Source: DASZGI01 sp035938995
GTDB lineage: Bacteria; Actinomycetota; Actinomycetes; Streptomycetales; Catenulisporaceae
DNA: 64,000 bases
Reading direction: 5' to 3'
NCBI RefSeq assembly: GCF_035938995.1
Contig: NZ_DASZGI010000038.1
Location: 11,858-75,857, forward strand
Shown: one piece after another, positions 52,167 to 60,948 of the stretch
Position numbering within the stretch: position 1 is the stretch's first letter
Layout: every line of letters starts with the position of its first letter
Translations under genes and position numbers: made by a program
The notes under the pieces: generated by a model
Told to the model about the DNA's origin: nothing
The model's input: only the letters and a program-made list of their open reading frames with translations
The model's database searches: none

Positions 52167-53300
52167 ATGTCTGCACCGAACAAGACGTTCGACCCCGTGG
52201 AGGTCGACGTGCTCAAACCCGAAGCGGTCGAGCGCGCCCGCGACGAGGCGCTGAAGGCCGTCGCCGCGGCCGCCAACCTCGCGGCCCTGCACGAGGCCAA
52301 GGTGGCGCACGCCGGGGACCGCTCCCCGCTGGCGCTGGCCAACCGGGAGATCGGCGCGCTGCCCCCCGCCGCCAAGGCCGACGCGGGAAAGCGGGTCGGC
52401 CGGGCGCGCGCCGCGGTGAACAAGGCGCTGGCCGAGCGGCAGGAGCAGCTCGAGGCGGAGCGCGACGCGCGGGTCCTGGTCGAGGAGGCCGTCGACGCCA
52501 CGCTGCCCTGGGACCGGGCCCCGCGCGGCGCCCGGCACCCGCTGACGACCCTTCAGGAGCGCATCGCCGACGTGTTCACCGCGATCGGCTGGGAGATCGC
52601 CGAAGGGCCCGAGGTGGAGAGCGAGTGGATGAACTTCGACGCGCTCAACATCCGGCGCGACCACCCCGCCCGCACCATGCAGGACACCTTCTTCGTCGAC
52701 ACCCCCGGCGAGCGCGAGGGCGACGGCGCGACCGATTCGCTGGTCCTGCGCACCCACACCTCGCCGGTCCAGATCCGCTCGCTGCTCACCCGCGAGCTGC
52801 CCGTGTACGTGATCTGCCCCGGCCGGGTCTACCGCACCGACGCCCTCGACGCCACGCACACCCCGGTCTTCGGCCAGATCGAGGGCCTGGCCGTGGACGA
52901 GGGCATCACCATGGCGCACCTCAAGGGCACCCTGGACCACTTCGCCTCGTCCATGTTCGGCGAAGCCATCACCACCCGGCTGCGCCCTTCCTACTTCCCG
53001 TTCACCGAGCCGAGTGCCGAGATGGACCTGCTCTGCTTCGTCTGCCGCGGCGAGTCCGTCGGCAACCCCGACCGCCCCTGCCGCACCTGCAACTCCGAGG
53101 GGTGGATCGAGTGGGGCGGCTGCGGCGTGGTCAACCCGAGGGTGCTGCTCGCCGCCGGGGTGGACCCGGAGCGGTACAGCGGCTTCGCCTTCGGCGTGGG
53201 CCTGGAGCGGACCATGATGTTCCGCCACAACATCGCCGACATGCACGACATCGTCGAGGGTGACGTCCGCTTCACCCTTCCGTTCGGGGTGGAGGTCTGA
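52167..53300 (+). CDS. pheS: phenylalanyl-tRNA synthetase alpha subunit
   Basis: A 377-residue catalytic subunit of the heterotetrameric synthetase that charges tRNA-Phe. The N-terminal coiled coil (about 1-100) is followed by the class II core: HPLTTLQERIADVFTAIGWE, LRTHTSPVQIRSL (motif 2 region with Arg), RPSYFPFTEPSAEMD and the motif 3 GLERTMMFRHNI near the end. ATG 52167 starts the coiled coil; the frame is open upstream but lacks features. The stop shares one base with the pheT start. A -10-like TAAGCT about 110 bp upstream may mark the promoter. Confidence 0.96.
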   Translation: MSAPNKTFDPVEVDVLKPEAVERARDEALKAVAAAANLAALHEAKVAHAGDRSPLALANREIGALPPAAKADAGKRVGRARAAVNKALAERQEQLEAERDARVLVEEAVDATLPWDRAPRGARHPLTTLQERIADVFTAIGWEIAEGPEVESEWMNFDALNIRRDHPARTMQDTFFVDTPGEREGDGATDSLVLRTHTSPVQIRSLLTRELPVYVICPGRVYRTDALDATHTPVFGQIEGLAVDEGITMAHLKGTLDHFASSMFGEAITTRLRPSYFPFTEPSAEMDLLCFVCRGESVGNPDRPCRTCNSEGWIEWGGCGVVNPRVLLAAGVDPERYSGFAFGVGLERTMMFRHNIADMHDIVEGDVRFTLPFGVEV

Positions 53301-55777
53301 TGCGCGTCCCGCTCAGCTGGCTGCGGGAGTACGTAGACCTTCCCGCTGAGGCGACCGGCCGCGAGGTGGCCGACCTGCTGGTCCGGGCCGGTCTCGAGGT
53401 GGAAGCCGTGCACGGGTCCGGCGTCGGCCTGATCGGCCCGCTGGTGGTCGGCCACGTCCTGGAGATCGAGGAGCTGACCGGCTTCAAGAAGGCCATCCGC
53501 TTCTGCCAGGTGCAGGTCGGCCCCGCCCTCGAGGACACCCGCGGGATCATCTGCGGCGCGCAGAATTTCGGCACCGGCGACAAGGTGGTCGTCGCGCTGC
53601 CTGGCGCGGTACTGCCCGGCGAGTTCAAGATCACCGCGCGGTCGACCTACGGCCACGTCTCCGACGGCATGATCTGCTCGGCCCGCGAGCTCGGCCTCGG
53701 CGACGACCACTCCGGCATCATCGTGCTGCCGGACGAGTGCGAGGTCGGCGCCGACGCGATAGAGCTGCTCGGGATCCGCGACGAGGTGCTGGACATCGCG
53801 GTGACCCCGGACCGCGGCTACTGCCTGTCCATGCGCGGCATCGCGCGCGAAGCGGCGATTGCCTATGGCGTCTCGCTGCGCGACCCAGCGCTGCTGGACA
53901 CCCCTGCACCCACATCGACCGGCTATCCGGTGCGGCTCGGCGATCCGCTCGGCTGCGACCTGTTCGTCGCGCGTGCGGTGCGCGGCATCGACCCGCTCTC
54001 TCCGTCGCCGCTGTGGATGCAGCGCCGCATCCAGCTGGCCGGGATGCGCCCGATCTCGCTGATCGTCGACATCACCAACTACGTGATGCTGGAGATCGGT
54101 CAGCCGCTGCACGCCTACGCCGCGGACAAGCTCACCGGTCCGATCACCGTGCGCCGCGCACAGCCCGGGGAGATCCTGGAGACCCTCGACGGCTCCCACC
54201 GCAAGCTCGACCTCGAGGACCTGGTCATCGCCGACGCCTCGGGGCCGATCGGCCTGGCCGGGGTGATGGGCGGGGCGGCCACCGAGGTCCAGCCGACTAC
54301 GACGGACGTGCTGATCGAGGGCGCGCACTTCGACCCGGTCGCCATCGCCCGCGCCGCCCGGCGGCACAAGCTGCCGTCGGAGGCCTCGCGCCGGTTCGAG
54401 CGCGGAGTCGACCCGAACGCCGCCGCGGCTGCGGTCCAGCGCACGGTCGATCTGCTGGTGCTGCTCGGCCAGGGCGAGGCGGACACGGCGCTGACCATCG
54501 AGTCCACCCGCCCGGCGCAGCCGATGCCCATCGCGATCGACGCCGAGCTGCCCGGCCGGGTCGCCGGCCTCGAATACACCCGCGAGACCGTGGTCGGGCG
54601 GCTCCAGGAGATCGGCTGCGCGGTGGAGGGCCGGGACGATCTACTGATCACCCCGCCGTCCTGGCGCCCGGACCTGACCGACCCGAACGACCTGGCCGAG
54701 GAGGTGATCCGGCTCGAGGGTTACGACCGGGTGCCCTCGGCCATGCCGACGGTGCCGCCCGGGCGTGGCTTGACGGTGAAGCAGCGTGCCCGTCGGCGGG
54801 TGGGCCGCTCCCTGGCCGACGCGGGCTACGTCGAGGTGCTCTGCTATCCGTTCGTCGGACAAAAGGACTTCGACCAACTCGGTCTCGACGCCGACGACCC
54901 GCGCCGCACCACCCTGCGCCTGCTCAATCCGATCTCTGACGAGCAGCCGGAACTGCGCACCACGCTGCTGCCGGGTCTGCTCGCGACGCTGCGCCGCAAC
55001 ATCGGGCGCGGCTTCCCCGACGCGGCGCTGTTCGAGACAGGCCTGGTGTTCCGGCCGCGTCCCGGCGCGCCCGCTCCGCCGCGCCTGCCCACCGACAGCC
55101 GCCCGAGCGACGCGCAGCTGGCCGCGCTCGCCGCGGCGCTTCCCGACCAGCCGGAGCGCGCCGCCGTGGTGCTCGCCGGGCAGCGGGAACCGGACGGCTG
55201 GTGGGGGCCGGGCCGCCCGGCGGGCTGGGCGGACGCGATCGAGGCGGCGCGCACCGTGGCCAAAGCGTGCGGCGTGGAGCTCGAAATCGCGCAGCATCAG
55301 CACGCACCCTGGCACCCGGGCCGCTGCGCAAAGCTGACCGTGGACGGCCGCCTCGTCGGCCATGCGGGCGAGCTGCATCCCAAGGTCCTGACGGCGATGG
55401 GTCTGCCACCCCGAGTCTGCGCGATGGAGCTGGACCTGGGCGCGCTGATGCCGGAGCAGGACGTCCCCGTGCAAGGCCCGGCGGTGTCGACCTTCCCGGT
55501 GGCGACCCAGGACGTCGCATTGGTCGTCGACAAGGCGGTCCCCGCGGCCGAGGTCCACACGGCGCTCGAAAACGGCGCGGGCGCGCTACTCGAGTCGCTG
55601 CGCCTGTTCGACGTCTACGAAGGAGAGCGGATCGGCGAAGGCAAGAAGTCCCTCGCCTTCTCGCTGCGATTCCGCGCCGCCGACCGCACGCTCACTGTGG
55701 AGGAAGCAACGGCCGCGCGCGACTCCGCCGTCGCACTGGCCGCCGAGCGCACCGGCGCCGTCCTCCGCGGCGCCTAG
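53300..55777 (+). CDS. pheT: phenylalanyl-tRNA synthetase beta subunit
   Basis: An 825-residue subunit that edits and positions tRNA. The order is normal: an EMAP-type tRNA-binding domain (about 40-150, ICGAQNFGTGDKVVVALPGA), B3/B4 editing domain (VRAVRGIDPLS-like and YVMLEIGQPLHAYAADKL), B5 domain, a catalytic-like core (GYVEVLCYPFVGQ), and a C-terminal FDX-ACB anticodon-binding domain (FPVATQDVALVVDKAVPA). ATG 53300 overlaps the pheS stop by one base. Ends 42 bp before a strong hairpin. Confidence 0.96.
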   Translation: MRVPLSWLREYVDLPAEATGREVADLLVRAGLEVEAVHGSGVGLIGPLVVGHVLEIEELTGFKKAIRFCQVQVGPALEDTRGIICGAQNFGTGDKVVVALPGAVLPGEFKITARSTYGHVSDGMICSARELGLGDDHSGIIVLPDECEVGADAIELLGIRDEVLDIAVTPDRGYCLSMRGIAREAAIAYGVSLRDPALLDTPAPTSTGYPVRLGDPLGCDLFVARAVRGIDPLSPSPLWMQRRIQLAGMRPISLIVDITNYVMLEIGQPLHAYAADKLTGPITVRRAQPGEILETLDGSHRKLDLEDLVIADASGPIGLAGVMGGAATEVQPTTTDVLIEGAHFDPVAIARAARRHKLPSEASRRFERGVDPNAAAAAVQRTVDLLVLLGQGEADTALTIESTRPAQPMPIAIDAELPGRVAGLEYTRETVVGRLQEIGCAVEGRDDLLITPPSWRPDLTDPNDLAEEVIRLEGYDRVPSAMPTVPPGRGLTVKQRARRRVGRSLADAGYVEVLCYPFVGQKDFDQLGLDADDPRRTTLRLLNPISDEQPELRTTLLPGLLATLRRNIGRGFPDAALFETGLVFRPRPGAPAPPRLPTDSRPSDAQLAALAAALPDQPERAAVVLAGQREPDGWWGPGRPAGWADAIEAARTVAKACGVELEIAQHQHAPWHPGRCAKLTVDGRLVGHAGELHPKVLTAMGLPPRVCAMELDLGALMPEQDVPVQGPAVSTFPVATQDVALVVDKAVPAAEVHTALENGAGALLESLRLFDVYEGERIGEGKKSLAFSLRFRAADRTLTVEEATAARDSAVALAAERTGAVLRGA

Positions 55778-55818
55778 TAGCGAACGACCGACGGAGAACG
55801 CGCGTCCGGACAGCGGAC

Positions 55819-55856
55819 GGCTGTGGGCCGCGAGCAGATGCTCGCGGCCCACAGCC
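55819..55856. terminator. bidirectional terminator after pheT
   Basis: A perfect 17-bp stem (55819-55835 with 55840-55856) and loop AGAT, between the convergent pheT and Uma2 genes. No U tract. Confidence 0.85.
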
Positions 55857-55887
55857 TCGCTACCCGCGATGCCTGCGCAACTGCTGT

Positions 55888-56445
55888 CTACACGAACCGG
55901 CGGAACTTCGACGAGTCGAGCCGCAGCATCGGCTCACCGTCGACCGGGATCACGATCTCCTCGCCGAATTCCCCCTCAGTGACCCGCTGATACTTTGCCT
56001 CATTCGGCTCCTGATACAGCGTCCAGGTCGCTCGCCGGACGTCGACGACGAGGTAGGCGGGAATCCCACGCAGTGCGTAGTGGGCGGGCTTAGTCTCGTG
56101 ATGCCGCTCACGGCTTTCCTTGGCCACGATCTCCACGACGAAAGGCAGCCTGTCTTCGCACGCCTCGCTCGCAGCGGGATCGAAGTCCTCTGCCCTCACG
56201 GCCGATACGTCGGGCTCGGGCTTGTAGCCCTCCCGAGGCGGTACCACGCTGAATTGGCTGAGCCACTGCCAGCCGGGGAGCTTGTCGCCGATCTGATTTG
56301 CGAGCTCCGTCTGCGTCGCCTTGTGCGCTTGGCTTGCCGGGGTGATCGTCAACCCGTTCTCGGTCAGCCGCAGCCTGGCGCGCCGTGGGAGCTCGATCAG
56401 CTCCTGCATGTCTGACACCCAGAAATCGAAGTCTGCGATGGTCAT
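55888..56445 (-). CDS. Uma2-family (DUF820) putative restriction-like endonuclease
   Basis: A 185-residue protein of the Uma2 family, a PD-(D/E)xK nuclease fold expanded in cyanobacteria and actinobacteria. The conserved YKPEPDVSAVRAED, PFVVEIVAKESRERHHETKPAHY and GIPAYLVVDVRRATWTLYQ segments hold the predicted catalytic Asp, Glu and Lys. The family role is unknown. ATG 56445 is preceded by AGGAGGG. It lies alone between the pheT terminator and argC and is divergent from argC, so it may be an insertion in an otherwise conserved stretch. Confidence 0.85.
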   Translation of the reverse strand: MTIADFDFWVSDMQELIELPRRARLRLTENGLTITPASQAHKATQTELANQIGDKLPGWQWLSQFSVVPPREGYKPEPDVSAVRAEDFDPAASEACEDRLPFVVEIVAKESRERHHETKPAHYALRGIPAYLVVDVRRATWTLYQEPNEAKYQRVTEGEFGEEIVIPVDGEPMLRLDSSKFRRFV

Positions 56446-56541
56446 CGCGACCCTCCTTTCAGCCCGATGTCAGCACCTTCAGGGCACGGTGCGTGGCGGC
56501 TTGCCGAAAGATCACTCTTGGAGGCGACGCCGTTTCCGGGA

Positions 56542-56576
56542 TTGCATACTCATTCGAACCGCTGTATCATCATGCA
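56542..56576 (+). promoter_or_regulatory. argC promoter overlapped by two ARG boxes
   Basis: TTGCAT (56542-56547), 17 bp, then TATCAT (56565-56570) form a good promoter. Two ARG-box cores, TGCAT-N4-ATTCG (56543-56556) and TGTAT-N4-ATGCA (56563-56576), each match 8 of 10 positions of TGAAT-N4-ATTCA and lie 20 bp apart, centre to centre. They cover the -35 and -10, so ArgR with arginine should block transcription. Confidence 0.7.
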
Positions 56577-56577
56577 C

Positions 56578-57639
56578 ATGACCATCCGGATCGCGGTCGC
56601 AGGGGCGACCGGCTACGCGGGCGGGGAGATCCTGCGGACCCTCCTCGGTCATCCCGCCGTGCTCGACGGTCGCGCGCAGATCGGCGCGCTGACCGCCGGA
56701 GCGAACGCGGGTTCGTCGCTGGGCGAGCACCAGCCTCATCTCGGGCCGCTGACCGACCGCGTTCTCGGCGCCACCGATCCGGAGACGCTGGCTGGCCACG
56801 ACGTCGTCTTCCTGGCCCTGCCGCACGGCCAGTCCGGAGCCGTCGCCCAGGCGCTCGGACCCGAGGTGGTCATCATCGACTGTGGGGCCGACTTCCGCCT
56901 CGCCGACGCCGGCGCGTGGTCCGCGTTCTACCACTCCGAACACGCTGGCACGTGGCCCTATGGTCTGCCTGAACTCCCGGGCGCCGCCGGTGGGCCCAGC
57001 ACGCGCGAGATCCTTCGCTCCACCAAGCGGGTGGCCGTCCCTGGCTGCTTCCCGACCGTCGGCACACTCGCCCTGTACCCCGCGCTCGCTGCTGGGCTCG
57101 TCGCGCCGGAGGTCGTCGTCACCGCGGCGACCGGGACCTCGGGAGCGGGCCGCTCCCTCAAGCCCAATCTGCTTGGCTCCGAGATCATGGGTAACGCCTC
57201 CGCCTACCAGGTCGGCGGCGCACACCGGCACACCCCCGAGTTCAGCCAGAACCTCGAGCGGGCCGCGGGAGCTGCGGTGTCTGTGTCCTTCACCCCGATC
57301 CTGGTCCCGATGTCCCGCGGCATCCTGGCCAGCTGCTCCGCCCCGGCGCTGCCCGGCGTCGGCTACGAAGCTCTCCGCGCCACCTACGAAAAAGCCTATG
57401 GCGACGAACCGTTCGTCACACTGCTGCCAGAGGGCAACTGGCCGCAGACCGCCGCAGTGCTCGGCTCCAACTCCGTGCACCTCCAGGTCGCGCTCGACGA
57501 GGCCGCCCGGCGCGTCGTGGTCGTCGGCGCGATCGACAACCTCGCCAAGGGCACCGCCGGAGGCGCCGTGCAGTGCATGAACCTCGCCCTCGGCTGGGAC
57601 GAGACCGCCGGGCTGACCACGATCGGAGTGGCTCCGTGA
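56578..57639 (+). CDS. argC: N-acetyl-gamma-glutamyl-phosphate reductase
   Basis: A 353-residue NADPH enzyme for the third step of arginine synthesis. The nucleotide-binding start RIAVAGATGYAGGEILRTLL, the PGCFPTVGTLALYPAL block with catalytic Cys (near residue 159), and HRHTPEF with the catalytic His are present. ATG 56578 is chosen because the promoter -10 ends seven bases upstream, making a leaderless start; ATG 56572 lies inside the promoter. First gene of argCJBDFR-H. The stop overlaps the argJ start by four bases. Confidence 0.95.
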   Translation: MTIRIAVAGATGYAGGEILRTLLGHPAVLDGRAQIGALTAGANAGSSLGEHQPHLGPLTDRVLGATDPETLAGHDVVFLALPHGQSGAVAQALGPEVVIIDCGADFRLADAGAWSAFYHSEHAGTWPYGLPELPGAAGGPSTREILRSTKRVAVPGCFPTVGTLALYPALAAGLVAPEVVVTAATGTSGAGRSLKPNLLGSEIMGNASAYQVGGAHRHTPEFSQNLERAAGAAVSVSFTPILVPMSRGILASCSAPALPGVGYEALRATYEKAYGDEPFVTLLPEGNWPQTAAVLGSNSVHLQVALDEAARRVVVVGAIDNLAKGTAGGAVQCMNLALGWDETAGLTTIGVAP

Positions 57640-58787
57640 CCGTCACCGCCGCGCGCGGATTCCGCGCCTCGGGCATCGCAGCGGGCATCAAGTCCAGCGG
57701 CGCGCCCGATCTCGCCCTCGTCGTCAACGACGGACCATCCCGCGCCGCCGCGGGCGTCTTCACCTCCAACCGGGTTAAGGCCGCCCCCGTCCTCTGGAGT
57801 CAGCAGGTCCTCACCTCAGGCGCCCTGCACGCCGTGGTCCTCAACTCCGGCGGAGCCAACGCCTGCACCGGGCCGCTCGGCTTCCAGGACACCCATGCCA
57901 CCGCCGAACGCCTCGCCGAACTGCTCGACACCTCCGCCGCCGAGATCGGGGTCTGCTCCACCGGCCTGATCGGGATCCGCCTGCCGATGGAGAAGCTGCT
58001 CCCCGGCTTGGCGACCGCAGCAGACCTGCTCTCCGCCGACGGCGGCGCCGATGCCGCCGAAGCGATCCGCACCACGGACACCGTCGCCAAGACGGCCGTC
58101 GCCCACCGCGACGGCTTCACGGTCGGCGGCATGGCCAAGGGAGCCGGCATGCTCGCCCCGGGCCTGGCGACCATGCTGTGTGTGCTCACCACCGACGCCG
58201 ACGTCCCCGCTCCCGAGCTTGACAATGCCCTGCGTTCGGCTGTCGCCCGCACCTTCGACCGCATCGACTCGGACGGCTGCATGTCCACCAACGACACCGT
58301 CATTCTCCTGGCCTCCGGCGCCTCCGGAGTCGCGCCGGCTCCGGAATCGTTCGCCGCCGCCGTCCTCGAGGTCTGCGACTCGTTGGCCCGCCAGCTCATC
58401 GCCGATGCCGAGGGCGCCTCGAAGGACATCGAGATCGAGATCCGTCACGCCGCCGACGAGTCCGACGCGGTCGAGGCCGCCCGCTCCATCGCCCGCAGCA
58501 ACCTGTTCAAATGCGCGATCTACGGCGAGGACCCCAACTGGGGGCGCGTGCTGTCCGCCGTCGGCACCACCTCCGCGGCCTTCGAGCCCGACAAGCTCTC
58601 CGTCGCCATCAACGACGTCTGGGTGTGCCGCGACGGCTCCGTCGGCGAGGACCGCGAGCTATGCGACCTGAAACCCCGGCACGTACACGTCGTGGTCGAC
58701 CTGGACGCCGGCGATGCCACCGCCACCGTCTGGACCAACGACCTGACCAAGGAATACGTCCACGAGAACTCGGCGTACTCCTCGTGA
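57636..58787 (+). CDS. argJ: bifunctional glutamate N-acetyltransferase / amino-acid acetyltransferase
   Basis: A 383-residue enzyme that recycles the acetyl group from N-acetylornithine to glutamate. ArgJ cleaves itself before a Thr; the site is in GAGMLAPGLATMLCVLTTDA, with Thr after Ala in ATML as nucleophile (near residue 181). Other family segments: SRAAAGVFTSNRVKAAPV, VCSTGLIGIRLPM and IYGEDPNWGRVL. The GTG start overlaps the argC stop (GTGA), and the stop overlaps argB in the same way. Whether it also uses acetyl-CoA is not decided by sequence. Confidence 0.95.
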   Translation: MTVTAARGFRASGIAAGIKSSGAPDLALVVNDGPSRAAAGVFTSNRVKAAPVLWSQQVLTSGALHAVVLNSGGANACTGPLGFQDTHATAERLAELLDTSAAEIGVCSTGLIGIRLPMEKLLPGLATAADLLSADGGADAAEAIRTTDTVAKTAVAHRDGFTVGGMAKGAGMLAPGLATMLCVLTTDADVPAPELDNALRSAVARTFDRIDSDGCMSTNDTVILLASGASGVAPAPESFAAAVLEVCDSLARQLIADAEGASKDIEIEIRHAADESDAVEAARSIARSNLFKCAIYGEDPNWGRVLSAVGTTSAAFEPDKLSVAINDVWVCRDGSVGEDRELCDLKPRHVHVVVDLDAGDATATVWTNDLTKEYVHENSAYSS

Positions 58788-59704
58788 AGACCACCGCGGG
58801 CGGCACCCGCTCCCACGAGGCCCTGGCGAAGGCGCAGGTCCTCACCCAGGCGCTGCCCTGGCTCTCCCGCTTCCACGGCGCCACCGTCGTGGTGAAGTTC
58901 GGCGGCAACGCGATGGTCGACGAGGACCTGAAGCGGGCCTTCGCGCAGGACGTGGTCTTCCTGCGCTACGCGGGACTGCGCCCTGTCGTGGTGCACGGCG
59001 GTGGCCCGCAGATCACCCGCCAGCTCGAGCGGTCCGGGCTCGAGGCGAAGTTCGCCGGCGGCCTGCGGATCACCACGCCCGAAGCCATGGACGTGGTCCG
59101 CATGGTCCTGACCGGCCAGGTCCAGCGCGAGATCGTCGGGCTGATCAACGCGCACGGCTCCTTCGCCGTCGGCCTGTCCGGCGAGGACGGCAACACCCTG
59201 CTGGCCGAGAAGCGCCTGGCCGAGGTGGACGGCGAGAAGATCGACATCGGCCGGGTCGGCGACGTGGTCAAGGTCGACGCCTCCGTGATCACCGCACTAC
59301 TCGACGACGGGCGCATCCCGGTGGTCTCCAGCGTGGCCCGGGCCGACGACGGCGGGGTGTACAACGTCAACGCGGACACCGCAGCCTCCGCGCTCGCGGT
59401 CGGCTTGCGCGCGGAGAAGCTGGTCGTCCTGACTGACGTCGAAGGGCTCTACGCCGACTGGCCGCCGTCCGGCAATGGCGCTTCTCGTCCCCCCGAAGAA
59501 GTGATCAGTCAGTTGACCGCCGACGAACTCGCCGGCCGGCTGCCCAGCCTCTCCTCTGGCATGGCGCCCAAGATGGAGGCCTGCCTGCGCGCCGTGCGCG
59601 GTGGTGTCCACGCGGCGCACGTCCTCGACGGCCGCGTCCAACACTCGCTGCTTCTGGAAGTCTTCACGGACGAGGGGATCGGGACCATGGTGGTGCCGGG
59701 ATGA
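58784..59704 (+). CDS. argB: acetylglutamate kinase
   Basis: A 306-residue amino-acid kinase-fold enzyme that phosphorylates N-acetylglutamate, usually the arginine-inhibited step. Motifs are VVVKFGGNAM (near residue 37), VVHGGGPQI (near 69), VYNVNADTAASALAVGL and KLVVLTDVEGL. The final third has LSSGMAPKMEACLRAVRGG. An N-terminal extension of about 30 residues is present, as found in arginine-sensitive forms. GTG 58784 overlaps the argJ stop. The frame is open much further upstream, but that is argJ. Confidence 0.95.
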   Translation: MKTTAGGTRSHEALAKAQVLTQALPWLSRFHGATVVVKFGGNAMVDEDLKRAFAQDVVFLRYAGLRPVVVHGGGPQITRQLERSGLEAKFAGGLRITTPEAMDVVRMVLTGQVQREIVGLINAHGSFAVGLSGEDGNTLLAEKRLAEVDGEKIDIGRVGDVVKVDASVITALLDDGRIPVVSSVARADDGGVYNVNADTAASALAVGLRAEKLVVLTDVEGLYADWPPSGNGASRPPEEVISQLTADELAGRLPSLSSGMAPKMEACLRAVRGGVHAAHVLDGRVQHSLLLEVFTDEGIGTMVVPG

Positions 59705-60948
59705 CGATCGCTTCCGCCGAGGCACTGCCCGCGCTCCACCCGCACACCGGCCTGTCGCAGGCTTGGACCGACCGCTACACGCACGCGCTGATGAACACCT
59801 TCGGCCCGCCGAAGCGCGTGTTCGTCCGCGGCGAGGGCGCCCAGCTCTGGGACGCCGACGGCCGCCGCTACCTCGACCTGTTCGCCGGCATCGCGGTCAA
59901 CACCCTCGGCCACGCCCACCCGCTGATCGTCCAGGCGGTGACCGCCCAGCTGACCACCCTCGGGCACGTGAGCAACTTCTTCGGCACCGCGCCGCAGATC
60001 GCCCTCGCCGAACGCCTCGTCGACCTGGTCGGCGGCGACGCCCGGGTCTTCTTCTGCAACTCCGGCGCCGAAGCGAACGAGGCCGCGTTCAAGCTCTCCC
60101 GGCTCACCGGCCGCACGAAGGTCGTCGCCGCCGAGGGCGGGTTCCACGGCCGCACCATGGGCTCGCTCGCCCTGACCGGCAAACCCGGCATCCGCGACCC
60201 GTTCCTCCCGCTGCCCGGAGACGTGACCTTCGTGCCCTACGGCGACGTCGCCGCGCTCGAAGCCGCGATCGACGGCCAGACCGCCGCGTTCATCGTCGAG
60301 CCGGTCCAAGGCGAGCGCGGCGTCCTGCCCGCGCCGCCCGGCTACCTCACCGCCGCCCGCGAGATCACGGCGCGATACGGCGCCCTGTTCGTTCTGGACG
60401 AGGTCCAGACCGGCATCGGACGCACCGGCGCCTGGTTCGCTTACCAGCCCGAGGCTCAAGCTTCCGGAAACTGGCGGCCCGACGTGATCTCCGCCGCCAA
60501 GGGACTCGGCGGCGGCCTGCCGCTCGGCGCCTCGATCGCCCTCGGCCGCGCCGCCCAGTTGTTCGAGCCCGGCGCGCACGGAACCACCTTCGGCGGCAAC
60601 CCGGTGGCGTGCGCAGCCGGCCTCGCCGTCCTGCACGCGATAGAGCGCGACGGACTGCTCGCGAACGTCGCCGCCGTCGGCGCCCACCTGCGCGAAGGCA
60701 TCCTCGCCCTGGACCACCCTGCCGTCTCCCAGGTCCGCGGCACCGGCTTGCTGCTCGCGATCGAGCTGACCGCGCCGATGGCGGCCCGGGTCGCCGACGC
60801 CGCCCTCGACGCCGGCTTCATCGTCAACGCGGTCAACCCGACCGCGGTGCGGCTCGCCCCGCCGCTGATCCTGACCCACGCCCAGACCGACGAGTTCCTG
60901 ACTGCCCTGCCGACCCTGCTCGACACCTACACCGAGGGGAGCGCCTGA
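59701..60948 (+). CDS. argD: acetylornithine aminotransferase
   Basis: A 415-residue PLP-dependent class III aminotransferase. The PLP Lys lies in ISAAKGLGGGLPLGASIALG (near residue 268). Other conserved segments: FFCNSGAEANEAAFKLSR, GFHGRTMGSLALTG, FVLDEVQTGIGRTG and TFGGNPVACAAGLAVL. It converts N-acetylglutamate semialdehyde to N-acetylornithine with glutamate as donor. ATG 59701 overlaps the argB stop by four bases, and the TGA shares one base with argF. Confidence 0.96.
   Translation: MTIASAEALPALHPHTGLSQAWTDRYTHALMNTFGPPKRVFVRGEGAQLWDADGRRYLDLFAGIAVNTLGHAHPLIVQAVTAQLTTLGHVSNFFGTAPQIALAERLVDLVGGDARVFFCNSGAEANEAAFKLSRLTGRTKVVAAEGGFHGRTMGSLALTGKPGIRDPFLPLPGDVTFVPYGDVAALEAAIDGQTAAFIVEPVQGERGVLPAPPGYLTAAREITARYGALFVLDEVQTGIGRTGAWFAYQPEAQASGNWRPDVISAAKGLGGGLPLGASIALGRAAQLFEPGAHGTTFGGNPVACAAGLAVLHAIERDGLLANVAAVGAHLREGILALDHPAVSQVRGTGLLLAIELTAPMAARVADAALDAGFIVNAVNPTAVRLAPPLILTHAQTDEFLTALPTLLDTYTEGSA

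Noticed and set aside
59601..60947. Open frame joining the end of argB and argD to argF
   Set aside because: Only the part from ATG 60948 matches ornithine carbamoyltransferase; the upstream part is an Arg-rich shadow of argD.
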